A stretch of DNA of 64,000 bases from contig NC_135718.1 in assembly GCF_964656455.1 (NCBI RefSeq), positions 52,915,008-52,979,007 on the forward strand, written 5' to 3'. A model generated the notes under the pieces. The model had not been told where the DNA came from. It was given only the letters and a program-made list of their open reading frames with translations, and made no database searches. The position numbers were made by a program, and so were the translations under genes. The first letter of the stretch is position 1. Each line of letters starts with the position of its first letter. Origin of the DNA: Halichoerus grypus (Eukaryota; Chordata; Mammalia; Carnivora; Phocidae). Shown piece after piece: positions 33,560-44,145 of this stretch.

Positions 33560-33841
33560 GGCTGTTCCCCATGCCCACACACGCAGGAAGTCACGGAGGG
33601 GGATAAAGTTTGATTATCCTTCTTGCCCGTTCCCAAAGGGCCGAGAGAGGACGAGGGAGCGGCCCCGCTGGGGTCCTGGGCTGCTCTCCGGAGACAGTGC
33701 CCAAGAAGCATGGCACTGCCACTCTCCTGACACATACACCAGGCAGCCGCGGCAACTCAGGACACCCCAACCCGCCCGGAGGAGGAGGGAAAGGGGACAA
33801 CTTGCACGGGGCTCAGTTCGCAAGCGGTGGGGCAGAGCTGT

Positions 33842-33876
33842 TAAAAAAAAAAAAAAAGGGAGGGAGGGAGGGAGGG
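33842..33876 (+). repeat. Poly-A followed by (GGGA)n
   Basis: An A-run at 33843-33857 leads into five GGG runs (33858-33860, 33862-33864, 33866-33868, 33870-33872, 33874-33876) spaced by single A residues. Located in MCU intron 1, about 310 bases past the splice donor, with the G-runs on the template strand. Confidence 0.95.
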
Positions 33877-34186
33877 ACCGAGATCGGGGGCTAGTCAGGG
33901 AGAGGTTCAAGTCCCGTCCCTTCCCCGCCCTGGTGCCCCGGGTCCTGCGGGAACATCCCCGCCATCGCCCCTCCTCCTCCTCCACTCGGCTTCCTCCGCC
34001 CTCCTTCCCTTCCTGGTCGCCGCCGCAGGCGCCTGAAGGGCACGGCGGCTCCTCGGTGCCCGGCAAGCTCGGGAGCGGCCGCGAGTTGAGGTAACTCGCC
34101 CGCTGCCCCGGCGGCCTGCCCGCCGGCGGCTCCCACACGCCAGCGCCGCCCCGCCCTCCCCGGAGCCGCCGGGCGCGCTCGCTCAC

Positions 34187-34336
34187 CGTCCGGTGGTGCT
34201 GCTGCTGCTGCCGGTGGCGGCTGACGCTCAGCCCGGGGAAGCAGCCGGCAGTCAGCGCTCCGCAGCCGCCGGCGCCCCCGCCGCCGCCCCGGGAGGAGAG
34301 GAGCAGCAGGAGCGATCTACCTGCGGCGGCCGCCAT
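34187..34336 (-). CDS. MCU: MCU exon 1 (coding part): mitochondrial calcium uniporter pore subunit, N-terminus
   Basis: This exon encodes the first 50 residues of the pore-forming subunit of the inner-membrane calcium uniporter, which carries Ca2+ into the matrix. Seen: ATG at 34336-34334 with G at -3 and G at +4 (strong Kozak context). The peptide starts MAAAAGRSLLLLLSSR, then a glycine run, GALTAGCFPGL, and ends RHRQQQQHHRT. After the ACG codon (34189-34187) comes the splice donor GTGAGC (34186-34181), phase 0. The Arg-containing, acid-free, Leu/Ala-rich start fits a cleavable mitochondrial presequence. Compared with the human N-terminus as I recall it, there is one Gly fewer, one Gln more and a Ser for Gly, leaving the length unchanged at 50. 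The DUF607 domain, coiled coils, two membrane helices and the DIME filter are in later exons to the left of this window. Open reading continues past the donor to 33614, but that part is intronic. Confidence 0.95.
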
Positions 34337-34500
34337 CTCTCAACTGGAAACGGCGCCGACCCAGGCAGCGCAGCGGACGGCCGGGGCGGAGCCAAGACCC
34401 GCCACTCACCGACGCCGGGCCAACTGCCGCCCTTGGCTGAGTTGGTGAGGCGGAGCTTCCTGCGAGGCCCAATCGACAGGCGGGAGAACCACACTTGAGG
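34337..34500 (-). promoter_or_regulatory. MCU: MCU 5'UTR and proximal promoter (TATA-less)
   Basis: Reading leftwards into the gene there is a CCAAT pentamer on the plus strand (34469-34473, ATTGG on the MCU strand, a possible NF-Y site). GC boxes lie at about 34447-34456 and 34383-34391 (CCGCCCC-like on the MCU strand, possible Sp1/KLF sites). No TATA box is visible upstream of the ATG. The transcription start cannot be fixed from sequence alone; it probably lies within roughly 150 bases of the ATG. Confidence 0.65.
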
Positions 34501-35361
34501 CTGCCTGTCACTTCCAGAGTTACCTATTGTGGGACATAGTCAATTACGGGCAAATTCTAAGGTACCGGTAATTGGTACCCGAGCCCCTCAGAATAGCAGC
34601 AGTAGAGAGACGGCATATTCGATTCGGCTAATCTTCACCAAGGATAGAACTATGATAAGGGTAACTGGGGAAACAGATATTTGTGCTAAGCTTTGTACTT
34701 TGTGAGTGTTCTAAGTTGGCAAAATATGTACCAAATTAGTAATCATTAAAGTAGGGATGCTAGAACTCTCAGTGACACGCCCAGAGTTATCATTCATAAC
34801 TGATGGTATTTGGATATGCTGAAATTAACCCTACATCAAAGGGTGATCTAATGACCGTGATATGTAGCATAATATAGGAGGGATAGAATGCTTATGATAT
34901 CAAAGTCCCAGAATGAGTACACGCCATCAGGGTGAATTAACAGACCTATTACATTTCAAATACTCAATTCATTTTTACAGTACCTTTTAGACTGATACTC
35001 TTACACTCTCCAGAAGGAAAAATCATTTTCTTACTATCTTTGACCCTGTGTGCACTTATTAAACTATGGAAACAGAACATGTTGGTAATGTAATAAAAGT
35101 CATGTAAAGGTTATTTTAATGAATTTTCATACTTTAAATAAACTAGTCATTAGGATACACTTTGGAATAATTCTTGATTGCTTTCTCTTGAAAAATACTT
35201 CTTTCCCCCAAGAAACAAGATCATAAAGCTCATTAAAGACTGTGAAAAAAAAGTATTTTCTTAGAAGAGGATTTCCTTGCTGTCTGTTATTATAAGCTAG
35301 TTAGTCCTCACATCTTCTTTTAAAATCTAAAGCAGGAAAACAGTTTGGTAAGCAGCTAAAA
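34501..35361. other. Sequence just upstream of the MCU promoter, nothing recognised
   Basis: AT-rich and without repeats that I recognise up to the first SINE at 35373. May hold distal promoter elements, which cannot be assigned by eye. Confidence 0.35.
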
Positions 35362-35372
35362 ATATTACTCTA

Positions 35373-35566
35373 GGGGCGCCTGGGTGGCTTAGTTGCTTAA
35401 GCGTCAGCCTTGGGTCATGATCCCAGGGTCGTGGAATTGACCCTGGAGAACCCACCTGCATCAGGCTCCCTACTCGGTGGGGAGTCTTCTTCTCCCTTTC
35501 CCTCTGCCCCTCCCCACCCCTGCTCATGCTCTCTCTCAAATAAATAAATAAAATGTTTTTTTTTTT
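35373..35566 (+). mobile_element. CAN-SINE (SINEC), the copy nearest the MCU promoter upstream
   Basis: Head GGGGCGCCTGGGTGGCTTAG, with a small deletion and an ACCCTGGAGAACCCACCTG insertion in the body. Tail AAATAAATAAATAAAATG then T9 and AAAG, unusual for this family. Flanks share TATTACT. Confidence 0.93.
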
Positions 35567-35577
35567 AAAGTATTACT

Positions 35578-36585
35578 TTAAATTTTGGAAAACATCTTGG
35601 TAGTGTAGCCTTAGGTTATCAAGTTGAAACAAACAAAAATACACATACAATTTTATTGTATCACTTGTTCTAATAATAGTTTTTAAACTTTAACTGAAAT
35701 GGTATTTGCTTGGCCAAGAATTGCTAAATAATGAAGTGGAACTTCCTTCCACCCCACCCCAGAACAGTAAAATGATTGGCTTCTCCAGGTGAGAATATTA
35801 CACCACTCACCCAAAAGGCATTTATTGTGCAACAAGTGGAACCTGAGAGCTCAAGAATGAGATGAGCACCCCCATTCAACAGCTGCACACACTAATCCAC
35901 CTAGCTGGAAATTTGTGACATTCCTGGAACAACTTCACTTACAATCATTTTCTGCCCATCTATATTTATCCCATCTGCATGTTACGTATTTACCAATGCT
36001 GTGCCATTTCCTCCTTCTTGCTAGGATTACCATGAATTTTACTTTTGTTTTTATTTTCTGTGCCTTTGCCATATCTGCCTATGAATCAGGATTGTCGCTC
36101 AATCTCTATCTTACACTTTGAGAAGTTCTACTGGAATTGTCTTTCTCTTACTTTTCCAAATACAGAAATTAGACATGCATCCTGCAGTTCTGAGATTTGG
36201 TCCTGTGCATTTGTAAAAGAACCACAATAAATAGGGTTGTTGTTTTTTTTTTTTTAACTGCATAAACCTGAAACTAGAGGGATTACCAAAAGCTTCCTTC
36301 TTATTTACTAAAGGTGTCATCTTTTATCTACCAAGATAAAACCACTGATGCACCCCAGGTAGGCTGTGTAAAATGAGGATCCACTAAATTGAGTTCTAAT
36401 AATCCAGGGCTAGAAATTATACAAACATCAATTACCTCCTCACAGAGAAAATCTTTTCCATAGCTGCAAAGGATTTATCTCACATCAGTTGGCTGGCCAG
36501 CGCCCATAATAAGAAAGTGTAGATAGCTGAACAGAAAGTATCCTCATTCCTAAAAAATAAATAATAAATTACATACGAGGGGAAA
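35578..36585. other. Intergenic sequence, nothing recognised
   Basis: Only a T-run at 36239-36256 stands out. Confidence 0.35.
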
Positions 36586-36655
36586 GGGAATTAAAATTCA
36601 TTGAGTACCTGCTATGCCAGGCACTATGCTGATCACTCTAGAGATAATACTTTTA
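36586..36655 (-). mobile_element. MIR fragment, minus strand
   Basis: ATTGAGTACCTGCTATGCCA and GGCACTATGCTGATCACTCT are the complement of the MIR 3' end. Confidence 0.6.
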
Positions 36656-36689
36656 TAAAAGATGGCAAAGTAACCACAAAAAAACTTTA

Positions 36690-37005
36690 AAATATCATAA
36701 CTTTTGAGAATAAGAAATTGAAGAAAACCTAAATGTTTTCTAATAGGGAACTGGTTAATAAGAGACTAACCCTATAACAGAATATTATGCAACCATTAAC
36801 AAAATGAATTATTCCATCTATACTTTAAAAAAGTAATAGTATGGGACAGGTGGGTGGCTCAGTCAGTTAAGCGTCTGCCTTCAGCTCAGGTCATGATCCG
36901 GGGTCCTGGGATCGAGCCCTGCATCAGGCCCCTTGCTCAGCTGAGAGCCTGCTTCTCCCTCTGCCTGCCGCTCCCTCTGCTTGTGCTCGCTCTCTCTCTG
37001 ATAGA

Positions 37006-37039
<34 letters not shown>

Positions 37040-37270
37040 TTAAAAAGTAATAATCTAGTACAGATGAGCCTTTTAAAAGTTATTTATATGTATAAAGGTT
37101 ACTTATAGATATTTTTATATGTTATATATGTATTTCAGGTCCATAGTGACTTCCGGAAAAATAAACAAAAAACATGTTAACTCTGGAGACTTTAGAGGGG
37201 TAGCTACCCTTTAGAATGGCTTAACATTTTCCCATCTGCATGTTATTTTTATCATTATAAAAACATGGTC
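36690..37270 (+). mobile_element. Old L1 3' fragment, interrupted by a SINE
   Basis: CTAAATGTTTTCTAATAGGG, GAACTGGTTAATAAGAGACT and AATATTATGCAACCATTAAC are degenerate L1 ORF2-end and 3'UTR. They resume after the SINE at 37042. Confidence 0.6.
36839..37041 (+). mobile_element. CAN-SINE (SINEC) with an expanded (AAAT)n tail
   Basis: Degenerate head GGGACAGGTGGGTGGCTCAG, tail with about eight AAAT units (37003-37036). Perfect TSD AAAAAGTAATA at 36828-36838 and 37042-37052. Confidence 0.96.
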
Positions 37271-38119
37271 ACTGGAATCTGCATGGCCACAGAGTTGTTT
37301 TTGTGCCAATCCTTAAAACAGGTTGATCTTTTTTTAGCTAAAACTAATCAGAACAGATTTCCTGGAGCATGAAACCCTAACTAGGCTCCCTACTAAAATG
37401 TACACTAAAGTCAGCTCCCAATTATGACTCAACTCAATGGAGTATTTGCCTAAAAGCATTCCAGAATAGCCAGGATAGGTGATGCACACAGTTCATTGAC
37501 ACGGGCAAGAAAGCATGACAGGGATCTGCTTAGAGGTCTGGGGGCTGTGTTTCATGGTTCACAGATGGTGTGAATTACTATGCAAGTAAGATCAGCAATT
37601 CTTAAAGAACAGGAAAAAAGTATACGAAGAAGGAGAGCAAGAGGGAAAGGTTTTACCTTCAAATATTTATCATCTCATAAATCACAGCCTTGACCTGTTT
37701 TCTGGCTATTTGGGGTTGACCATCTTCCCAGAGGTCATTTCCTCTTTCTCTACCCCTACCCATCGGCAGGCATCTTGCCATCACTACACTCACTTTCCCA
37801 TGACTTCTTCATTTCTATAATCTTTTACGTTTTTTTTCAACTTCTCTGGACCAGAAATATTTCTAGTAAGTGTAGCCAAGAGGGGGTGAACTCCTCATAA
37901 ACCCCATCACATATCCCTTCCTGTCCATATCCACATCTAGTCTCACTTCATTGAACACACATTTTTTTTCCTTCCTCATTTTTATTTCTCTCCTTTTCTT
38001 TCCCCATTACTCCCATCCCCCTTACTCTAATATAGACTGCAACCTTACACTGGATTATGTACATACTTTACATACCTAATTTACATAGATTATACTTACA
38101 TATGACCTCTTAAAATTTT
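37271..38119. other. Intergenic sequence, nothing recognised
   Basis: Pyrimidine-rich from about 37730. No named repeat, no exon. Confidence 0.35.
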
Positions 38120-38935
38120 TGTGTGACAGGAGTCTCATGCCCTGGCCTCCAAAGAATGACTGACTCCATAAGCATTTTGTAACTCAGAGACCCTCTAACC
38201 AAACAGTCTTTCCAATCCACAAGTTTTCTTCTATCAAGAGCAGAACACCGGGAAAACATTGAGTTGAGAAAGGCAGGGCTTGTTCAAATAGGACTGTCTT
38301 TGTTCATGTTTCTTAAGATCTGAGAGGTTGGCAGCAAACATTAACAGTCCCTTTTGTGTTGGATTGGTTGTGGCTTCCTACAGCCTTTGTTATTTACTAG
38401 ACCTTTGGAGCCAGGAATTCTTTTGCCTCTATCTGAACTGATTCACAGGGGCAGAACACTAATTTTGCACTCAAATAAACCACACCTCCATAGGAAGTCA
38501 GCATAGGAATTCAGCACATATTCTGGTGGAACTGAACACCATACCAGAGTATCCAAAGGTGCCAAAAAATCATAAGAACATTCTCTGACAAGACTGAATT
38601 GTAACAAAATTCCAAATTGGTAAAGCGCTCCCCTCTCTCGGCAATCTCCAGGTACTTACAACCTAAACCCTGAATATGCCCTGACCTTTCAACCTTCAAC
38701 TCTGCTCCTACTGTCCGGATAAGCCACCTGTTCTACTCTTTTGAAGACCAGCTTTGCCTCCTCTGAGAGTAAATGTCCAGGTAAAATTGAACTCTCATAA
38801 TTTACTGTTTGACTTTGTATCATAGTACTTTGGTACTTGATGAGAGCTGATCCGACAATGAGGTCCGCCACACTCCCTTGGTTATCAGACCTATTTGAAT
38901 AGACTAATCTGGTTGGCTGGGCCACAGTCCCCTTC
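38120..38935 (+). other. Possible old LTR-like segment (unproven)
   Basis: Starts TGTGACAGGAGTCTCATGCC and has a more even base composition than its surroundings, with AATAAA at 38474. This resembles a solitary mammalian ERV LTR plus adjoining sequence. I cannot match a family and see no clear target duplication. No retroviral coding sequence is recognised. Confidence 0.25.
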
Positions 38936-40712
38936 TCTCATCTTCTAAGTATAATTTGTATCAAAATTATTTATATTACTATATTTCTCTTACAGAACTC
39001 TTCCAGGTTAGTGTTGCCAATCTGGTGAACTAATTTAAGCTAACTCTTTAGATGATGATAAGGACTTCTGGGATTGCCTCTTTCACACCACATTTAAATT
39101 TATAGGACCCTCCCAATGCTAATAGCCAAAATATTTTCACAAAGTATGGCAGGCCTAACAAAATTATTCTAGGGTGAGATAGTCAATTAAAATCCATCAA
39201 AACCCATAGTCCATCAAAAATTCCTTACACACCTAGCCACATTAGTCTACCTACTTCAAGGTCAGATTCGTCTTTATATAATGCTGAGTGTTGCCCAAAT
39301 TTCAGCTCCTCTGAATTTAAACAAATTTAATGTCAAATGCTATATTCATTCTATATTCATTCACATATCGGTACTTATTTATATGTGAACGCATAAAGAC
39401 TCTGGGCTGTGGGTTGCACTTGGTAGGAGGCAGAGGGTGGAGGAAGCTGTGGGCGTGAGACTGGTCACTGCCAGTTAACAACAGGTGCGAATACTGCTCT
39501 TTAAATTTAGCCATTGCACTTGGCATCTTGTCTCTCAGCCGTCACTTATGGCAACCACTGCTGATTTGGAAAGGATCAAGGAAAGAATGACAGAAAGGGT
39601 CACATTTATGAAAAGGCAGAGAGAAAAAGTGCTTTGTTCTCTTTTATTTAGTCAAAGCTAGCCTAAGAAATAAAAAGCAGCATGAGACTTGGAAAGTGTA
39701 AAAACAGCTTAAGAGAGTGAAAAGGGGAAGAAAATTATTCAAAGAGATAATAATTATTAACAAACCATTCTTAATTAGGCACTTTAAAAGCCATTCCATC
39801 TGCCAAAACTTGGGAGCACAATTATCTAAAATGTGGGTAGAAACTCAGAAAATAATTATTATTAATTGGGAGTTGGAGTAAGAGGAGGGGATAAGACCTG
39901 GATGAGGATAATTTATTTATTCATTCATTTGATCAGTCAGTCAAGAAAAATATATTGAATGCCTCTTATGTGTTGGTCAATATAAGCTAGGCGAAACGTT
40001 GCAAAATTCACATTTTTTGCATCATGTATTACTTTTTCTAAAATGCTCATCCTAACCTTTGAAATGGGACTAATTCTTCCCATAACTTTGCAGTCCATCA
40101 TTTATAGATCATTCAAAAGAATTACAGAAAGATCCCTTGAGTTATCCTGGAGTCTCAATATAACATAAATTTAAAACATACTGCCAACATAATAAATCAC
40201 TCCACCCAACAAAATTAGTAAGAAGACATATGAAGAAATTGTAGGGTTTTTTGCTGTCATTGTGTAGTAGGATACAATTCTATTTAAATAGTTTCTAACG
40301 GGTTCATTGCCAGAGTATAAAGAAAATTTCAATCTCAGAGAATTATAAGAAGACATTGCATCCCTTCCTTCATGCCTTGCTCTGCTAAGATGTATAGATT
40401 AGGTTGAAACAGGGCTCTTTGGCTTTTCCAGCATCAGAAAGAATAACTCATTTAACAGACTTGTTAAAATTTAAGCAAGATTTATAGCACCTATAGATGT
40501 TACTACTTTAAGGCCCTGAAGCAACTGGATCTATTGACTATTCAATCAAAACGTGATCATTATTAAAAAGAGGAAATTTTCACAAAATACCACTAGATTA
40601 TAAACCTAGGATAGCATGTGAAAGGGTCCTAATTCAGAATCTTGAGTTAATTTGGGTCATTTCCCATGATATTTTATAATTATTAAAATTAAGAGGATTT
40701 GAAAAGATTGTA
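38936..40712. other. Intergenic sequence, mostly unrecognised
   Basis: A short L2-like complement (TTATTCATTCATTTGATCAG, GAATGCCTCTTATGTGTTGG) lies near 39915-39980. Otherwise nothing recognised. Confidence 0.35.
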
Positions 40713-40903
40713 GGGGCACCTGGGTGGCTCAATCAGTTAAGCGTCTGCCTTTGGCTCAGGTCATGATCTCAGGGTCCTGGGATCAAGCCCCAAGTCAGGA
40801 TCCCTACTCAGCTGGGAACCTGCTTCTCCCTCACCCTCTGCTGCTCCCCCTGCTTATACTCTCCTCTGTCAAATAAATAAATAAAATCTTTTAAAAAAGA
40901 AGA
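40713..40903 (+). mobile_element. CAN-SINE (SINEC)
   Basis: Head GGGGCACCTGGGTGGCTCAA. Tail AAATAAATAAATAAAATC, A-run, then GAAGAAG. Flanks GAAAAGATTGTA and GAAAAGGACTGTA are an imperfect TSD. Confidence 0.95.
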
Positions 40904-40913
40904 AGAAAAGGAC

Positions 40914-41439
40914 TGTAAAGATTTGATGGCTCTTTTAAAATAGGCCTTTACTGCTTTCTTATCAATTTTGTGTTTTGGAAGACGAAAAAATATAAACAAA
41001 GACAATTTCCTGTTTGCGAACATGGGTCCTTCTCCTAAAAACAGTCCTGGGAAATAAATGAATCTTGTTAAATCAAATTTTACATATACGTTAATAGTAA
41101 GCAGGCCAACTTTGAAAAGTAAAACCCTAGCCATTTCCAGAATACATTCTTTAGGATCGTAATTTGCAATCTTTGTTCCATCTTGGCAAATAAATTTTTA
41201 ACACATGGTCATCACAAACAATAGCTCACTAAAAGCATCTCAATAAATAAGATGGACTTTGGCTTATACAAAATTCCAAGTGTATTAGTTGTAACTGCTT
41301 GTGCCCAAATATCTCCTTATATTAAAGGATCTGAAATATTTCTTAAATTTAATAAGAGAACTTACTGTAGTACAGTATTCTAACTACAGTAATGGCTATC
41401 CCTGAGTTCCAAAAAATTCATTCATTATTTCAATAAATA
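40914..41439. other. Intergenic sequence, nothing recognised
   Basis: No repeat or exon identified. Confidence 0.35.
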
Positions 41440-41780
41440 AGGTGATTTGTTGGTTCAGTTACCAAAGCTAACAAACAAGCAAACAAACAAAAGGATCTGG
41501 CCTCACAAGCTTACCATATAGTAAGAGATAAGGGAAATAGGAGAGTATTGTAGGAGGGCATTTTACCTATTTTTTGAGGATCTGGGAAGGGATCTCAGGG
41601 GATCCCTTTGGTGAGATCTGACAGATTAGTGGGAGTAAATGCCAGATGGAGAGTAGTGAGATATGATACCAGAGAGGCAGGAGGAATCAGTCACAAGGCA
41701 TCTTATAAACTGTATTAGGGAATTTGGACTTTACCCAAAGAATAAAGGTTAAGTCTTGAAGGATATTAGAAATGGGAGAG

Positions 41781-41995
41781 GGGCACCTGGGTGGCTCAGT
41801 CGTTAAGCATCTGCCTTTGGCTCAGGTCATGATCCCAGGGTCCTGGGATCGAGCCCTGCATCGAGCCCCGCATCGGGCTCCCTGCTCGGCAGGAAGCCTG
41901 CTTCTCCCTCTCCCACTCCCTCTGCTTGTGTTCCCTCTTTCGCTGTGTCTCTCTCTGTCAAATAAATAAAAAAAAAAAATCTTAAAAAAAAAAAA
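41781..41995 (+). mobile_element. CAN-SINE (SINEC) with a small internal duplication
   Basis: Head GGGGCACCTGGGTGGCTCAG. The words ATCGAGCCCTGC and ATCGAGCCCCGC stand in tandem near 41848-41873, a 13-bp duplication not in other copies. Perfect 13-bp TSD AGAAATGGGAGAG at 41768-41780 and 41996-42008. Confidence 0.97.
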
Positions 41996-42228
41996 AGAAA
42001 TGGGAGAGATTAGAGAATAGATTGGAGACCAGAGAGATTAAAGCAAGAAAATAAATTAGGAGATCTAGGCAAGAAATGCTAGCAATATGGTTTATAATAT
42101 CGGCCATGGGAGAAAGACTAATTTGAGAGAGATTGTATATAAGAAGTTGAAGTAAAAGGTATGGGTAATTGATAGGATATTTGGGGGTGGGGGAAATGAA
42201 GGAGAGTAAGATATCAAGGGAGATTTCT

Positions 42229-42470
42229 TTTTTTTCTTTCTTTTTTTTTTTAAAGGGAGAGGGAGAGTCTTTTTTTTTTTTAATATTTTATTTATTTATC
42301 TGACAGAGAGAGACACAGCAAGAGAGGGAACACAAGCAGGGGGAGTGGGAGAGGGAGAAGCAGGGTTCCTGCCGAGCAGGGAGCCTGATGCAGGGCTCGA
42401 TCCCAGGACCCTGGGACCATGACCTGAGCTGAAGGCAGCCGCTTAACTGACTGAGCCACCCAGGTGCCCC
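42229..42470 (-). mobile_element. CAN-SINE (SINEC), minus strand, with a long tail
   Basis: Starts with two T-rich runs separated by AAAGGGAGAGGGAGAGTC, then ATTTTATTTATTTATCTGAC, ending ACTGAGCCACCCAGGTGCCC. Perfect 15-bp TSD TCAAGGGAGATTTCT at 42214-42228 and 42471-42485. Confidence 0.97.
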
Positions 42471-42600
42471 TCAAGGGAGATTTCTAACTGTCTCACTTGT
42501 GCAACTTGGTTGGATGCTTGTGCCATACACTGAAAGAGGAAACACAGATAAGATTTGTGGGGGGAAGATGATGCATTCAGTTTTGAAAATGTATGACAGG

Positions 42601-42810
42601 GGTGCCTGGGTGGCTCAATCAGTTGAGCGCCCACCTCTTGGTTTGGCTTGGGTCGCGATCTCATGGGTCATGGGATCCAGCCCAGCATCAGGCTCAGCAG
42701 GGAGTCTGCTTGGGGGATTCCCTCCCTCAGCCCCTCCCCTGACTCACCCGTGCACCTGTGCATGCTCTCTCCCTCTAAAATAAATAAATAAATAAATCTT
42801 AAAAAGAAAA
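42601..42810 (+). mobile_element. CAN-SINE (SINEC)
   Basis: Head GGTGCCTGGGTGGCTCAATC, divergent body CACCTCTTGGTTTGGCTTGG. Tail AAATAAATAAATAAATAAAT. TSD GAAAATGTATGACAGG (ending 42600) against GAAAATGTTGTATGACAGG (from 42811), differing by a 3-base insertion. Confidence 0.95.
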
Positions 42811-43242
42811 GAAAATGTTGTATGACAGGTGCCTTGAGACATCCAAGCAATAATACTCAGCAGATAGTTGGTTATTTGAGCCCAATGAATAGACTGTAGA
42901 AGTAAATGCAGGGGTCATCAGCATATAGATGGTAGATGAAGCCATAGGAGGGTTGAAGCCATCCAGAATGAGTATGTGGAGGAAAAGAAGATCTAAGAAA
43001 TTAGTTTCCATTTAATGTTCTTCCGTAATACATGCTTAACAAATATTTGATTTGAGTAAATGAATGAATGAATGAATAAAAACAGGAGTCTTAATGAAAT
43101 CTAGAAGGCATTTTTAACATTTGCACAGGACTTTCTCAGTATTTAGTTTTGATATTCACTTTTTCAGTATTCAGTATTGATATTCACTGACCTCAGGTAG
43201 TTAGTGGCTATGAGTTGTTCAGTTTTCAAAAATGTTCTGGGT

Positions 43243-43437
43243 TGGGGCGCCTGGGGGGCTCAGTCGTTGAGCATCTGCATTCAGCTCGGGTCATGATCCC
43301 GGGGTCCTGGGATCGAGCCCCACATCGGGCTCCCTGCTCAGTGGGAAGCCTGCTTCTCCCTCTCCCACTCCCCCTGCTTGTGTTCCCTCTCTCGCTGTGT
43401 CTCTCTCTGTCAAATAAATAAATAAAATCTTTTAAAA
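43243..43437 (+). mobile_element. CAN-SINE (SINEC)
   Basis: Head TGGGGCGCCTGGGGGGCTCA. Majority-type body. Perfect 15-bp TSD AAAAATGTTCTGGGT at 43228-43242 and 43438-43452. Confidence 0.97.
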
Positions 43438-43819
43438 AAAAATGTTCTGGGTCCCTGAAGAATTATTTTTATTTACTGCAAGATTCTTATTTTATTACAA
43501 CGATAATATGTGTAAAGTTCTCAAGCTGAGTCTAATACTTCAGAAAGAAGCAAGTTCACATACTTGGCATAGTTCCTTGCACATAATTAATGGTCTAAAA
43601 TCATATGTTCAAAGAGATTTGTGGATCAGTGAATAAATACGTAAGTGAAATACATATTCCTATCTTCTCACAATAGAGAACTTTTTAGTACCTCCACTCC
43701 ACTGCTCTTAATGTTTGTTGAGGTAATTCAGTCCCTAGGGCCATTTAATCAAAGGAAGAACATCTGTACTAATAATGCTGCCTAGGCATATTGACAGAGA
43801 GCTGGGATGATATTGACAT

Positions 43820-44145
43820 GAACTCATGTCCAAAATATATGAAGAGCTCTAACGAACCCATAGGAAAAAGGCAGCAACCCAATAGAAAAAAATGGGCAAA
43901 AGACTTGAACAGATAATTCACAAAAAGAGGCAATCAAAATAACTAATAAACAAATGGAGAGGTGCTTCACTTCATTCCCCACGACGGAAATGCAAATTAA
44001 AAACCACAATGCACTATAGCATTTGAAGCCCAGCAAAATAGTCAAAATGAAAAAGGTGAAAAATACCAAGTTTTGGCAAGGACATGTAGCAATCTCAACT
44101 TTCATTTGTTGCTGGTGGGACTATAAATTGACACAACCACTGTAT
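43820..44145 (+). mobile_element. L1 ORF2 fragment (old)
   Basis: CAGCAACCCAATAGAAAAAA, ATGGGCAAAAGACTTGAACA, AATGCAAATTAAAAACCACA and TTGTTGCTGGTGGGACTATA are the standard order of the L1 ORF2 3' third. Frame broken. 43453-43819 before and 44146-44561 after it hold nothing recognised. Confidence 0.85.

Larger units (their letters stand above)
1..34186 (-). other. MCU: MCU intron 1 (5' portion, continues beyond the left edge)
   Basis: The intron begins with the GTGAGC donor at 34186-34181. No position to the left reads like MCU exon 2, whose product should continue with V-H-Q-R after the Thr codon, so the intron is longer than 34 kb in this direction. A very long first intron is known for mammalian MCU. 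It holds 21 CAN-SINEs (17 of them antisense to MCU), L1, L2, MIR and DNA-transposon remnants and simple repeats, listed separately. Confidence 0.85.
33560..34500. promoter_or_regulatory. MCU: CpG island spanning MCU exon 1 and its promoter
   Basis: The sequence turns abruptly from AT-rich to very GC- and CpG-rich here, with the MCU start codon inside. This is the usual form of a housekeeping promoter. No repeat is recognisable in it except a poly-A/(GGGA)n tract on its intron side. It is the only clear CpG island in the window, which argues against a second promoter here. The long open frames on both strands in the island are a by-product of its low stop-codon density. Confidence 0.9.
41440..43080 (-). 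mobile_element. L2 (LINE2), long degenerate copy cut by three SINEs
   Basis: Phrases in L2 order: CACAAGGCATCTTATAAACT and GGACTTTACCCAAAGAATA (41695-41745), GGAGATCTAGGCAAGAAATG (42058), GATGATGCATTCAGTTTTGA (42567), then CTTGAGACATCCAAGCAATA and GGGGTCATCAGCATATAGAT (42833-42930). SINEs at 41781, 42229 and 42601 interrupt it. Confidence 0.7.

Noticed and set aside
33614..34186. Continuation of the MCU reading frame past codon 50 (open to 33614)
   Set aside because: A consensus donor GTGAGC follows codon 50 exactly where the human exon ends. The downstream frame is low-complexity, crosses the (GGGA)n/poly-A tract and has no homology.
34193..34498. Plus-strand 101-codon frame opposite MCU exon 1 (possible divergent gene)
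   Set aside because: It is the complement of the GC-rich exon and promoter, rich in Ala/Gly/Arg as any frame in a CpG island would be, with no recognisable domain.
30785..35372. Absence of young SINEs around the promoter taken alone as a sign of constraint
   Set aside because: SINE gaps just as long or longer exist elsewhere (6741-13032), so SINE absence alone is not significant. Only the lack of all recognisable repeats is noted, at low interest.
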